From Otatea glauca (lineage: Eukaryota; Streptophyta; Magnoliopsida; Poales; Poaceae), in the NCBI GenBank assembly GCA_036346275.1, contig CM070727.1, positions 6,625,760 to 6,689,759 on the forward strand: DNA of 64,000 nt, read 5' to 3'. This document shows, in pieces, positions 11,801 to 24,040 of this stretch. The stretch's first letter is position 1, and the number at the start of each line of letters is the position of its first letter. The notes beneath the pieces are model-generated. The model was not told the DNA's origin and did no database searches. It worked only from the letters and a program-made list of their open reading frames with translations. Position numbers and translations under genes: made by a program.

Positions 11801-13054
11801 TGCTTCGCCGGAGTTGGGGAAGAAAGAGGGCTTTGGCGGTGATGGGACGGTTTGGCTTGGTTTTGAGTGTTCCAGGAGATAGCACAAGCGCGTGCGACGT
11901 CTGTGCAACATTTATATAGAGGGCGAGGTCGGTCGGAGCAGTGTTTGAACGGGAGAAGGGAATGCGGCAGCTCGGGCGTGCATTCTCAACCGTTCCTCTA
12001 CGCGGGAGAGAGAGCACGGAGACCGAGGCAAAGGCGCGGCGTGGCGAGGCGACGGTTGGCGATCTCAAGCGAAGTGTTGCGCGTGAGAGGCGACAAACGG
12101 GAGAGAGGGCGCCTCGCGCGAGAATGTAAAGGCGAGAAGGAACGGGAGAAAACGGAAGAGATAGAGCTGACAGGTGGGACCAGGCGGTCAGCGGGAGAGG
12201 GAGAAGTCGGCAGCAGAGACAGCTGGTGGTCGGGGCCCACAAGTCGGCGAGACACGAGTAAAATTTGAAGAATTTTCTGGACAGCTTAGGGGTAAACCGA
12301 CGTTCTAGGGTAAAATATAAGCTTAATATTTTATGAAAATTTTTAAAGAAGTCGGCAAGGAAAATAAAAAGGTCTGATAAATTTTCAGATAAAATAGATG
12401 AGTAAAAATATTATTAAAAATCTGACATTGTACTGTTGAAGACTTTAACTGCATCTGTATTTTATTTAATTGAGGGTTAAAATGAATTTAAAATTTTATG
12501 AAACTTTTTTAAAGAATTGGTATTAATATTTTATACTTCCTTTAAAATTTTCATAATTTTATATTTGATATTTTATTTATTATAATTCTGACATTTCATT
12601 TTTCATCTTTTCTTATTGACTGTTTGTGAATTTCTAAAATTACTAAATGAAGAGATAAATTCTTTATATTTTTACCAGGGTTGGGTTAGGTTAATATGTC
12701 AATATGGTTAAAATTTTAACTCTAGTTAAGGTAAGAAATATCCTGAATAAATCTTTTGGTTCAGATTTTCACTTGTCTCCTCATGATTATTTTGTATTTT
12801 TATTTTATTTTAATAATGCTAAATCAGAGCAAGTAGAACAAATAAGATTCTGAGATTTTTAAGAATTTTTACTGACTTTAGGTTTTTACCTTTTGTCTTT
12901 TACCTTTTTACTATATTGAGAATTTGGATTTCTTTTAATAAGAAAAGGACAAAAGAATTTTCTTTAATTCGGGAAAAATCAGAAAACATAACAATAAATC
13001 ATATGAATATTTTAATATTGTATTTCTTATTTTATTGAATTTTGGGCTGTTACA
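8890..13054 (-). mobile_element. Giant solo LTR (copy A), about 4.2 kb
   Basis: The insert starts TGTAAGGCCCC and ends GGGCTGTTACA, so it has TG...CA termini with a short TGTAA/TTACA inverted repeat. It is flanked by a 5-bp duplication ATTAG (8885-8889) / AATAG (13055-13059) with one mismatch. Removing it restores a 158-bp tandem repeat exactly, which proves the insertion. Read on the minus strand it has a TATA box near its middle and an AATAAAG polyadenylation signal close to its end (about 9010), as an LTR should. A second copy lies at 39811-46418. No gag-pol is present in either, so both look like solo LTRs. Very long LTRs of this kind are known in Tekay/Del-type gypsy elements; that assignment is inference. 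Confidence 0.8.
11595..12250 (-). promoter_or_regulatory. Probable promoter and spliced leader inside solo LTR A
   Basis: On the minus strand a TATA box (CTATATAAATG, about 11908-11918) is followed by a GC-rich leader that ends in a strong splice-donor match CGCAAG/GTGAGA (about 11635). Copy B has the same arrangement. An open frame of 215 codons covers the region, but the translation is low-complexity Ser/Pro/Arg and is not conserved in frame with copy B, so I treat it as leader, not gene. Confidence 0.5.
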
Positions 13055-13059
13055 AATAG

Positions 13060-13205
13060 TAGGAGTGCCAGAATTTTTAAAAATTGCATAAGTTTGATCA
13101 TAATCTAAATTTTTTATTGTAGGTTAGGCATGCTTTTGTGGATCCCTCTAAAAAAGTTTCAAAAATTTACAACATAATTTAATAGCTCAATCAAATCAGC
13201 GAAGC
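13060..13205. repeat. 158-bp tandem repeat, end of unit 2 and unit 3
   Basis: This continues the array interrupted at 8889: GCCAGAATTTTT, TTAGGCATGCTTT and AGCTCAATCAAATCAGCGAAG recur at the expected spacing. From the landmark at 8799 to the one at 13127 the distance is 158 once the LTR and one target duplication are removed. Confidence 0.85.
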
Positions 13206-16200
13206 CGATGACTTCCAACACACGGTAAACTATTTGTCAACTAAGCTAAGGAGCACTTGTGAAATATGATAAGCAATAAATATATGAGTCTAGGCAGAAC
13301 TCCACCGTAGAAACTACGGTGAATAGGGACATGTGACCGGTGGGGTGGGTCGACACTGTACCTTCCCAATAATAATGAGTTATATTGATAAGACCTCCCT
13401 ATGTCTCAACTTATTAATAATATAATATATGGTATGTTTAAGTAGATAAAAGAATGTTCAGCACATACTTATTTTACTAAAGTTGGCATGTTCCTAGCCA
13501 AAGAAGCCACCCATGTGTCCTCCCTTCGTTAAAGGTACTAAAAAAACATAATTAGATCCTTTCAACCGTTTTTTTGTGAAAAAGACCTTTCGATTCAGCA
13601 AAATCGTGAATCTTTCATGAAAGGATCCAAATAAATACAAAAAAAAAGAGCGTAATTATGTATGTATCCTTTCAACCGTTTCATGCGTTTTTTCGATTTG
13701 CTCACGTGAGGGAGCAACGGTCACGGCATAGGACACCGCGGTAGCTCGTCTAGTTACTTCATAGTACTCCATTAGTTTAAGGACGACGTTCTAACGTGCA
13801 TCTTTTGGATTCGATGGTGCAAGTGAATCAGGTGGTCGTTGATATTTCGTTAGGTAAAACAAAATGCTTCGTTCATTTCGTTCGTTTCACGCGTTGAGTC
13901 ATAAGCACCACAGCCAATGTTCCACGTGATGGGCGCTGGCCCGCACAGAGGATAGACGCAACGGCACGCGTAGACCTTTTTCCCGTACGTGCGCGCGGAG
14001 GCTCGGGGGCCCTGCAAACACGGGTCGGGCAGAGAGAGTTGTGCGGCGAGCGGACGGCAGATCGCGAAAAAGATTCAGTGAGCTTCGGTTTTCAGATTAA
14101 TAACAAGACAAACCGTGCATTTAGCATGGCTGCTTTGGAACGCAGATTAATGTTCCGTTCAAGTTTTGCGGAAAACAACACTCTATCTATTTCTTATCAA
14201 AACAATGTCAAATGAACTTTCGTGTTTCCTCTTAAAAGTTCTCACGTTAATATAAAGAAAAAAAAATCTTCACTGCTTATTTTAGCAAGTCTAAATTATA
14301 ACGCAGAGATTAAACAATTACATATAACAATATCGTTATAGTTGTATTAGAAATACAGCTATTTTCAATCGTAAGCATCGTAGTCCTGTGGCAAATACAA
14401 CTTTATTTCAAAACATAGACTTATGCATTTTGGTATTTAGCGGTGCAATTACACAGGAAGGCCAATTCCTCTAAAATTCCTGATAGAGTCATCCATTAAT
14501 TTCAAATATGCTTCCTCCAAATATGTTGAGTGTTGCTTTAGGAGCGATTTGTTTTAATTAGTATAGTGCCCTATCTTCCGGTTTCCTTTCCTTTTCTAGA
14601 ACGTTTGTTTCCTTTTCCTTAATTCCAGGATATTTGTTTCCTTTTCCTTGAGATGATGCTGGAGGTGAGGGGAGATCTGTTGTGGGCCACAGGGATGAGT
14701 TAGACACATTAAACAATAGTCATCGGATGTGGGTGAGTAAAGCTGAGGAAAGATCTGAGAGGTTAATTTTGATGGAGGCAAGTTTCTGGAGACGTTTCGC
14801 TGGGTGCATGAAGGTTGAGCCATCTCTAGTGGAGTGCATTATTTGGAGTGGACGTAGAAAAGAATACTTACGTGCATTATAAAGGGGTATAGATAAAAAT
14901 CTTGTTTGCGCTTCATGTACATAAACCCTCTGACGTACGCCACGACACCCACGTACATATATAATCGACAATTAATATTCGAGTCAAAACCCAATTGAGC
15001 AGAATCATTACTGTATTTATTTGCAAAAGGAAAGAAGCATTATTGTATTTAGATAGTACGCTGGCAACTGATGGATCGACAACATAATTCCGTCCACATG
15101 AAATTCAGGATCTCAACTCCATTGCTCGTAGTTCATCTCGAGCTCTCGACAGAGACGTCGAATTAGGTGGCGCGTAGTCTTCACTCTTCAGAATAATGAG
15201 GTCGACGAGATCAACTGTTTTAGTTTCGAGTTTGCGAACATATAAGATTAATTAATGCCAACATGCGCCTCATGCTAAAGTAAACAAATACTATATAAAT
15301 TTTCAACTATAGTTACTCCGTTACTTTTTCTCCAATGATTTCAACAGCCTATCGATCTTCGCACAAGTCTTCGAGATCGGAATAGCGAGTTCAGAATCAC
15401 GAGAGATACCGGTGTCTGCATGGCTTCAAGCAACCAACAATGGGGTCGCATCGAGACCCGGCCGACTGTCGGCCTCTTGCTTGTCCTGCGTATATCGCTG
15501 CCTCTTTAAATATTCCTTCCGTTTACGAATAATTCAGATATCATTCTAATTTCTTATACTTCCACTAAAGTACATCTAAAGAAAATTGTATTATCTCTTT
15601 TCGTTCTATCTTTATATGGTGTGTCTTCATGTAGTATATGATAATAAATAACATCCTGTATATAACTCTGGTGCATTCCTATGCGCCTTATGTTTCTCTG
15701 CCTTCTTGCTAATATATATCACAACCCTTGCTGTCTTAAAAAAAATAATAATAACATTGAAAATAGCTAGAAGGCTATGTGCAACAAGATCCGAGAAGAT
15801 CTAAACAGCTAAAAAACAGATCAAATCTAGGATAACGATAAGTCTAATTAGCCAATTGGGGCTAATCAGATGATAAGAGATAGATCTTTTCCGAAAAAGG
15901 CGATGTACAACAAGATCGGAGAAAATCAGACCTGGTTGGCATAATCGAAGGTGATCAACAATCGGCGATCCGCAACTTTATTGATCAAATTAGATTACAA
16001 GAAAGAATCTAAATTATAAAGGCTACTCCTAGTCGATAGAAAAATAAAAGTAATGCGAGTTGATTGATTTGATTGTGTTGTTCTTCTCGTTTGATCTTGA
16101 CCGTCTTTTATAGTTGTGGGTCGATCGTGTCCACCTTCAATACGCTGCATACCATGATCCGTATCGGTCTAAAATCGGATAGTATTCTTTTTATTTTAGA

Positions 16201-16515
16201 TAAATATCGGCTACAATCCATATTTAGTCCTTTTTTCATATCCGATATCGGCCAAGATATCTTTTGATCTTTAGCCTAATAATTTGACCACACCTTGTCA
16301 AATTTTAGTGTAAATAGAAGCTTTGACCTATTTAGCCATAGTAGAGAAGCACGGTAGGTGACATGTGTTATCTACTTTCGCGGTTAAAAAAATAGCTAGA
16401 TTTACTATTTCATCCGTGAGAGACCAAAAATGAAAAATAAAATGTGCATGAAGGCCAAATACACGCAAGCTTCGCAACTCGGCCACTAGCTAGCCTGATA
16501 AGTTCCAGCTCTGAA
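13206..16515. other. Intergenic DNA upstream of the GH1 pseudogene
   Basis: About 3.3 kb of AT-rich DNA with no convincing gene. It has an inverted pair around 13550-13680 (ATCCTTTCAACCG and TGAAAGGATCC) that could be a worn MITE. Around 15770-15930 two similar blocks (CAACAAGATCCGAGAAGATC and CAACAAGATCGGAGAAAATC) suggest an old retroelement fragment. No tRNA or rRNA gene was seen. Confidence 0.4.
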
Positions 16516-19411
16516 ATGGGTCTCGGAATTGGAATGGGAAGGCACATTCTTCCCATTCTGCTTCTTGCTGTTCTGGTGTGCAATGGCGCTTATGCAGCCT
16601 TCAACAGGTAGAGAGCTTCCCCAAGGATTTCATGTTCGGCGCCGGTTCTGCAGCGTATCAGGTGGTCATTTGCACCTACTGCGCATACATTGGTCCGATG
16701 TCCTAACTGTGCATCAGTATTCAGTCATGGATTGTTGTTATCTAGGTTGACTAGCTGAATAACGTATATGGTTCTTAGCTGCTGAACAAATTTAGTCTAC
16801 ATCTTTTGCAGTACGACTGTACGAGGGAGCCGTTAAGGGAGGCGGCAGGGGTCCTAGTGTATGAGACACCTCTCGCATTCCAGATCTGGATCTATGTAAT
16901 TCCAATTCCTCTATCCCTTTCTCTGCCAGATGAAGTTACAAGCGTGCACTACAGTCAAAAGAACTTGTAGCTAGCTAGATTTCTGTTACAAGTTCCAATT
17001 ATCCGAGGTAGATACCATTTCCTGCCTTCAGGTAAATTTTTTAATGATGATACTGGCGATGTAGCAGATGACTTTTATCGTCTCCACGAGGTATTACAAT
17101 TCGCTAAATCATCAAGGTCCTGTTTGGAATGCAGGAAAAACCCTAAGAGTTATAACATGCAGAGAATCTGACTTATTTGAATTGAGCATCGCATTGTGAT
17201 TTATTTGAAATTTCAAGAGGATGTGAACCTTCTGAAAGACATGAACATGAGCGACTTCCGGTTCTCTGTCGCATTGGGCAGGATCCTGCCAAGTGGGTGA
17301 AGTTAATATGTGCACATCCAACATCAAAACTGTTCAATTTTTATCATGCCCATTACTTGGAAGACCTTGATCATCACAGAGTCAGTGACTTATCTAGCAT
17401 ATCTTGTGTCACTGCTTCCTGTATGCATGCAGATGGTATCTTGAGTGGAGTGAACAAGGAAGGAGTCGCTTTTCGTAGGATCGAGATGGGCAGCCAGAGA
17501 CCGGAATGACTCCGACACTTTTTTCCTCTAGATATTTAGCAATCTTTTCACTTCAATAGCTATAGAGAGCTAAGAAGATCAAGATTGATCTTGCAAGCCG
17601 CGGAAACAAACATGAGTAACAAAAAACTAGCAAGAACAGCAACTTCTCTATGTGGCCAGTCTGACCGTCAACCAACGTACGGTCCGACCGGCAAGTGAAT
17701 TGTGATATGACGGCTCCCCTGCTGACAGACCTGAAGCAGCACAATTTTGAAACCTCTTAACTCATCCAACTTTTGATTTACTAAATCAAACTCAAACAAA
17801 TTTGAAACCTAGCTTCCTTTAAATGTTAGGAATATATTTCAACCAACAATCTCAAAGATCTAGCTTCTTAAGTTGATTCAAGATGGGATCTTACATGCCT
17901 TATGAAACCAAATCACATATCAAATCAACCCAGAACATGCTAGAGAAAAAATACACCAAGATTACATTAATAAAGCTAGGAAACCACAGGAGTCAAATAA
18001 ACCATGAGAGAGCGAGTTTGATCTTCTATTACCACTTGAAGATACATGATTACAACCACACCTCTTAGAAGACAACCCTAGGGCAGCACTCATCCTAATT
18101 TCTTTCTTGGAGGCTCAAGTATAAATCACAGCATTTCCCTCTTTAATGCCCCCATGTATAGTGTAGGCTCGTGAAACCCTAAAATTTGGATACAAAGTGG
18201 ATCCCATCCACTAATTTATGGGTAAACCCAATAGCTCAACATACAATGGGTTTCTCTCTCACACACTTATGCTTCTCAAAACATTGCCTTTAACCTTGCC
18301 TCCAATAGACTGAATCCATCGTCTTGTCCTCCATGAAGTTTCCTTGACCTAATCTGCTTAGGCCTCTGCCACGGTTCCACAAAGCACCTCCACTGTGGTT
18401 TGGCAAACAACTCACTTTTTCGGGTTTTGGCAAATGACTATTTTGTTCTTGAACCGATGTTTCCCAATTCTTTCACTTCGAAGCATCACCCATACTTCAT
18501 TATCTTCCATGTGGCTCCAACAACTTCTGGACAAGCCTCTCACACGTTCAAACCATCGAACCGTCCTTGCTTACAAACAGGCTTAAGTCACTTGATGTGG
18601 CACATGACCTGTTCAACCTTGACCACTCTATGCCTTTCCTAGTCTTTATCCATCTTCCACCTTGGTTGAGTTCAACCCTCCCACCCAGCTTTCATGACCA
18701 CATGGACCTTGGTTCTACTAACCAATTCTCAGTCCTCCTCACCGTTAACCATAGTTAACTCCAAACCATCTATACAACAATAGACCAAATAAACCATTTT
18801 CGGACACAAATTCCTTCCAACTTGACCCAAGTTGGTCTATAAAACAGATCATACAACACATATGTAACCTTAACACAACCCTAGACTCCTAGACCTATTT
18901 CTATAACAACTCTCTACTTCCAGCACCAAAATCCCCAAAGCCAATCTGATCTCCATTAAGAGACCGATCAAACCGCTCGTACCATGTTAGTCCGACAGCC
19001 GAAACTCCAATTGCATAACCTCAAAATTGAGTGCTTCTTGCAACTCTATCTAGTCTCAGGTCCAGTTTCCAATTTTATTGAAACGTAGCACAACTAAAAC
19101 CTCAATGCTAAAGATTCACGTGAATTTTGTGTATTTTCCATCTTTTCCAGGGCCGGCCTGACTGCATGTTTCAAGCTGGTCATATCGCCGCGCCGCGTTC
19201 TAACCGCCATGCAACTTTCGGTCAAACCGGTCCCATGAACCAAGACAACCCCAAACACGCTCATACGCTTCAAAACTTATCTACTTTCAACTCGATGCTT
19301 AAATTTCCATGGGACTTGTAACAAAATGCTCACAATAAGTCAGGGAATAACCTATTTTAGCTTTTCATACTCTTTCCCTTGGTCAGTCTAACTGCAACCA
19401 AAAAGCCAGTC

Positions 19412-19617
19412 GAATTTTTTTTTATTTAATATTTATTTTTATTCTTTTTTTCAAAACTATGCGTCCGAATGAAAAAATGACAAAATGCCCCGTCGCTCGT
19501 GTATGGGGCGATCGCTTCATACACGCGATAGCCCCGCCACCGTTAACGCCTAGTTAGCGGCCGCAGCTAGGGCCCCCATCGCCCTCAGAAGCGACGCCTC
19601 ACAGGCGACAGGACCCA
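19412..19617 (+). repeat. Left terminal inverted repeat of the MULE
   Basis: It pairs with 27325-27540. Shared words in order include CAAAACTATGCGTCCGAA, ATGACAAAA, TGCCCCGT, TGTATGGGGCG, GCGATAGCCCC, GGGCCCCCATCGCCC and GGCGACAG. The outer 75 bp are close to identical; the inner part has small gaps. Confidence 0.88.
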
Positions 19618-22119
19618 AGGCAGTTTTTTTTAGTTTTGTTTTGTAATTACTATATGCTTTTTAATATAAACCCAGAACTTTTGTTAGAGTGTCCAAATTA
19701 AATGAAACTTGTTTCTAAATTTAAATTTTGGAATGAAGAATTAGAGTGTAAAATAAAAATCCATGTGTTGTTTGCAGAATTTTTTTATTTGAGTTCAATG
19801 CTAGGCTCTAATCGTGGATTGTGAAGGAATTATAATGTGTGTTGATCCATAATTCATGAAATAAATAGAATAAGTTACTACAACCTTATGCACTTCATTT
19901 TTGCAAAAATATCTAAATATGATTGCATTTTGAATAAAAGATGGCTAGTTTAAACCCTTTATAACAATCATTGTTCAAGCATTAGAATAATATTCGAACG
20001 ACCTCAAAACTTGATGTAACCAGCTTTGTTGCATTCTTGGGCTTGCATAGGTCACAATTATGTAAAAATATTTAGATGTCACTTTAGGTCGCACTATTTT
20101 ATTGTTGTCCTAACATGCACCCAGAAACATGAAAATTGCCGATCTTTCGCAAACGATGGTAAAACTCGATGAAATCGATATGACGAATCAAAATGCTATA
20201 ACCTATCTCGATGGAGAAAAATAACATCATTTGGGACACTGGAGCAAGAGGACACATACTAGCCCTCCTGACAAAGGAGCATACTCTTGAAGGTTGGGCC
20301 GACTGCTTATTACGACTTAAAACTAAAAGGAGTACCACGAACAAGGAAAACCAAAGTTAACACCAGACGCCTATTGAGTGCTTCGAGGCCACTTCCCATT
20401 CGCCCATGCCTCCCGTGGGCTTCTCCGCACGCCGCGCCTCTCTCGCTTTCTCTCTCTCTCGCCTCCTTCTCCTCCGCTTCCTTCCTACATGCCTCCTCGC
20501 AGGCGTGCATCATCGTTTTGAAACCGCCACGTGAACTCATCCCGCCGGCTGGCTTGGTCAAGAAGCCGTTGGTCCTCGGGTTGATCTCTCGATCAAACCA
20601 TCGCCAAATTCACACAATGGCGGAGGTGATCGCATGAAACGTAAATTAGCAAAGTTTCATTCACAAATATTATGTAACCCCGCACGATTGTTACCATGCG
20701 GCGATCCTTCAGCTCTTCTCCCGCGGATCAAGGCGAAGGCGCACTTCCAATACCTCCTCTTCCAAGTTGAAATTTCCCAAGAGCGGACAAGCTCGCAAAG
20801 ATCTCCGACATACACATGGGCGCCACACCCACGAGGTAGGAAGAGATCTTGGCACGCTAAATTCGCGGCATGCACTCGCTTCTTCCTTTGCCTTCCCTTA
20901 CCCTTTGCACTTGCACGCCTCGGCATTTTCGATTGATGCTCACCCTCTATTCTTTCTCCCGCCGTTCTTTGCGAGACCGCTTGTGAGAACGAATGTTATA
21001 AAGGGCGATATCGCGGGTATGGGGCGATCGCCTCATATTTGGGCGATTGTTCCATGTAAGGGCGATCGCCTCACATTAGGCGATCGCCTTACTAGAGGCG
21101 ATAGGTGCACCAAACGCTGGTGTGTTGTCACGTCGTGTGGCATAGGCAAGCAATGCATAAATGATTTGAACAATTTATAGTGATAACGCTGCCATGTTAC
21201 TAACTCGAGTTATACAATGTGTCGAACGTAAAGCCATTAAAAAATACATCCGCATAACAAGTCAATCACGCCACGCTTCCTAATCGCCGTGGGGTAGGTG
21301 AGTGGCGACGGCGGACGGACGTCCCTCCTAGGCCGCCCAGCCGCGCAGCGCGAGTAGTAGCGCGCGGCGCGAGGCCAAGTCCCGTGGCGGCGCACCGAGA
21401 GCCGAGAGGGTCGAGGTAGTTGGCCGAAAGGTACTCCTCCGTGTCGAACTCGTCGCCGAAGGCTCGCCGAAACCACCTGGGTCCCGCTGGGCGCGGACGA
21501 GGAGGGAGCCTCGCAGCCCGCCGCTCCCATCGCCGCCGCGTGGGAACGTAGCGAGGAACCGCAGGTGGTAGGGCGAGACGCAGAAGGAGCCTCCCAGCCA
21601 TCGCCCCCACCGCCGCGCGTGGGAGCGTAGCGAGGAACCGACGGGTAGGGCGAGACGCGGAAGGAGCCTCGTCGCCACCACCCCCCGCGGTGCGTGGGGC
21701 GTGACGGGCACCGGGTGGGTAGGGCGAGGTGTCAGCGGCGGACGTGGTGTGTGCGCCCGCCGACGTCTCCGCGCTTCGGCAGTGGCTGCGAGCCAACCGC
21801 CTCATCAGAGCGAGGACCCGACCCCAAGCCGTCTTGACTCGGCGGTGGTCACCAGATGCCCCCTCTAGGCGCTCAACATGGACACGCCTCCACCTCAATC
21901 TCCGCTAAGAGCCGAGTCCGCATGTAACGCCAGTTGGCATTACGTAGTTACATGAAAAGACGTGCCCATGTAGGTTCGACAGACACTTACCGAGGCGTTG
22001 TCCTCCGGGACATCCGTGAAGGGTACGTGTCCGCCATCGATGCTCGCCAGGCGACGACGGCTGGTGTGTACCCCACCCGAGGCGAGTCGCTGGGCGAACC
22101 ACTCCATGTACCGATCGAC

Positions 22120-23563
22120 ATGTCATGGTCGACGGCCGGGTCTCGTGACCTCTCGCCGAGCGCGGCGCCCCACCGCAGGCCCATGGTCGCATACGGGCGC
22201 GAATCGAGAGCCCACCGCAAGACCCATCCGGTCATCCCGCAATGCAAAAACAGAAGTACGCAAAGACATTAATTTCGCAAAGATGCGGAGTAGTAGGATC
22301 GGGGCAAGTACTCGTGAGCGCCACGTGCGACAACGTGACGAGGCGGCAAAGGAAAGGATCGAACAGCCGAATCGCCGCAAAGACTCGGCGCGGGAGTACT
22401 CCTCGACACAAAGGTCAAAGACGAGCACCTTACGGTGAGCCAAAGGCCTCATCTCGCGGCAAAGCACGGAGACCCGTGAGGTGCTCGGGCGTGGACGTCC
22501 AGACGCGGTGTATGGCGCCCACCGCACGCCTCGCCGTGGAGGCGGTCGAACTCCCGAACGAACTCCCGATAGGACCTCCTCACCAGAGGTGCGCGAACCT
22601 CCGCCGCGAGGAAATAAGAAATGGCGAAGGTTATTCAAGTGCGTTAGTGGGAAAAGATACGAGGAGCGTGCATTGCCGTCGGACCCAGAGTGGCCCATGG
22701 TGGGCCGCCCACCGGTCGCTCCGTAAAGCTCCTCGTGGTACGGTGTCGTGTCAACAACAGCCCGCCGACGGAGAAGCGCTCCCAAGACCACAATCGGAGG
22801 AGTAGGACGAACTCGACATCGCCGCGTCGTGCTCGCTAGAGAGACGGCGCCGCATGCACTCAGACGTCGCCGCAAGCACACCGAGGCCCACGACCACCGT
22901 GATCACCGCTTACAAGGGGGAGTTAGACGTGTTCGCTGAGACGAGATTGAACCGAGTGTGTTACCTCATCCACCGGGTGTCGGCGATGTGTCGGCGACTC
23001 GATCAGTGACGGTCCACCGTGTTCCCGTGGAGGACGGAACATCACCCAACCGAGCAACAACAGGAGGTATGCCTCAAGTGGCGGGCCACGCCCGCCTCCT
23101 CCGCGTGCGGGTGGAGAAGGTCACCGCGGCGTTCGCAGAACAAACATTATCAAGAACTTGGCGCTTCTATTTTAATTCTCAAAGAAAGAGGTACTCACCG
23201 TGAATCGGCGACCACGCTTGCTCGGTCCGTGGCGCCGGCCTCCCTAAGAAATTTGGTAGGGGCTGCCGGGGTGCCGCGCACTCGATTTAAACGCGCGGAC
23301 AACTCGGCGTGCCACGTGGCGGAGGCGCCGCGCGGCACGATCGCCGGGCCCGCACAAGGGAGGCCTAAGAGGTACGACACGCCCGCAGCTGTCGGAGCCA
23401 TCTCTCCGCACGGAAGGTGGAACGTGCGCCTCCGGCCTCCACCGGTCCACGAGTGTGGCGGCAGGGACCGGTCGCACCGAACCGCGGCACCTCCTTGCCC
23501 TCTAACGGGCATCACCACCCACCATCCTACAAAGAGGAAGTAAGCCACCGCCGCAACTCGCAT
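22120..23563 (-). pseudogene. Plant mobile domain (PMD) protein remnant of the MULE
   Basis: Reading down the minus strand from 23563, the first block contains TFHLPCGEMAPT and VSYLLGLPCAGPAIVP, the start signature of the plant mobile domain. Later blocks (22881 to 22120) contain WAPYTASG and LVFDLCVEEYS, matching the domain's C-terminal part. Frameshifts separate the blocks. PMD proteins are known both as MULE-encoded proteins and as domesticated host proteins (MAIN/MAIL family) acting in genome maintenance and silencing. It lies downstream of the transposase in the same orientation, so it could be a fusion tail or a second gene; the breaks prevent a decision. Confidence 0.75.
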
Positions 23564-24040
23564 GTAGTTAGAATTGCATTCACGGTAAGTATGTGTACGT
23601 AAAAGAGTGCAAGCGTTCGCAGCCTACCGTGGAACCCGGGCGTGGGTCGATGCGCGGCTCCCCGGCACTCGAGGTCGGCGGTTCTAGCACTGCTCTCCTC
23701 TGCGGAGTACCTAGACCGGTGGTCGATCGACGGTCACGCCCAGCACTCAGTGGCAAGGTCGCGCCATCGTGGCTCGTTATAAAGCAAATACAACAGATGA
23801 CAAGAATTACATGTGCACACAAAATGAAATGCGAAATAACGAATTGTACCATACTCAACAAACAATACAACCAAGTGTGGAGACCAAAAAAACTCAGATT
23901 GCAAACATACGAAAGACAAAGACATGTTCGACGAGGCACACAACGCCGAGAATTACATTATCCTCGAGGTACTAATCGACATCGGAGAATAACATGATGC
24001 GAACAACAACTTACTAGTACATTGAAAATTACATCGAACA

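Noticed and set aside
11595..12242. A 215-codon minus-strand frame in solo LTR A as a gene
   Set aside because: The matching region of copy B does not keep the frame, and the sequence is a promoter/leader of the LTR.
20287..20936. A captured host gene between the MULE left end and its PMD
   Set aside because: Open frames of up to 116 codons exist on both strands, but no splice structure or recognisable motif supports a gene; it looks like element spacer.
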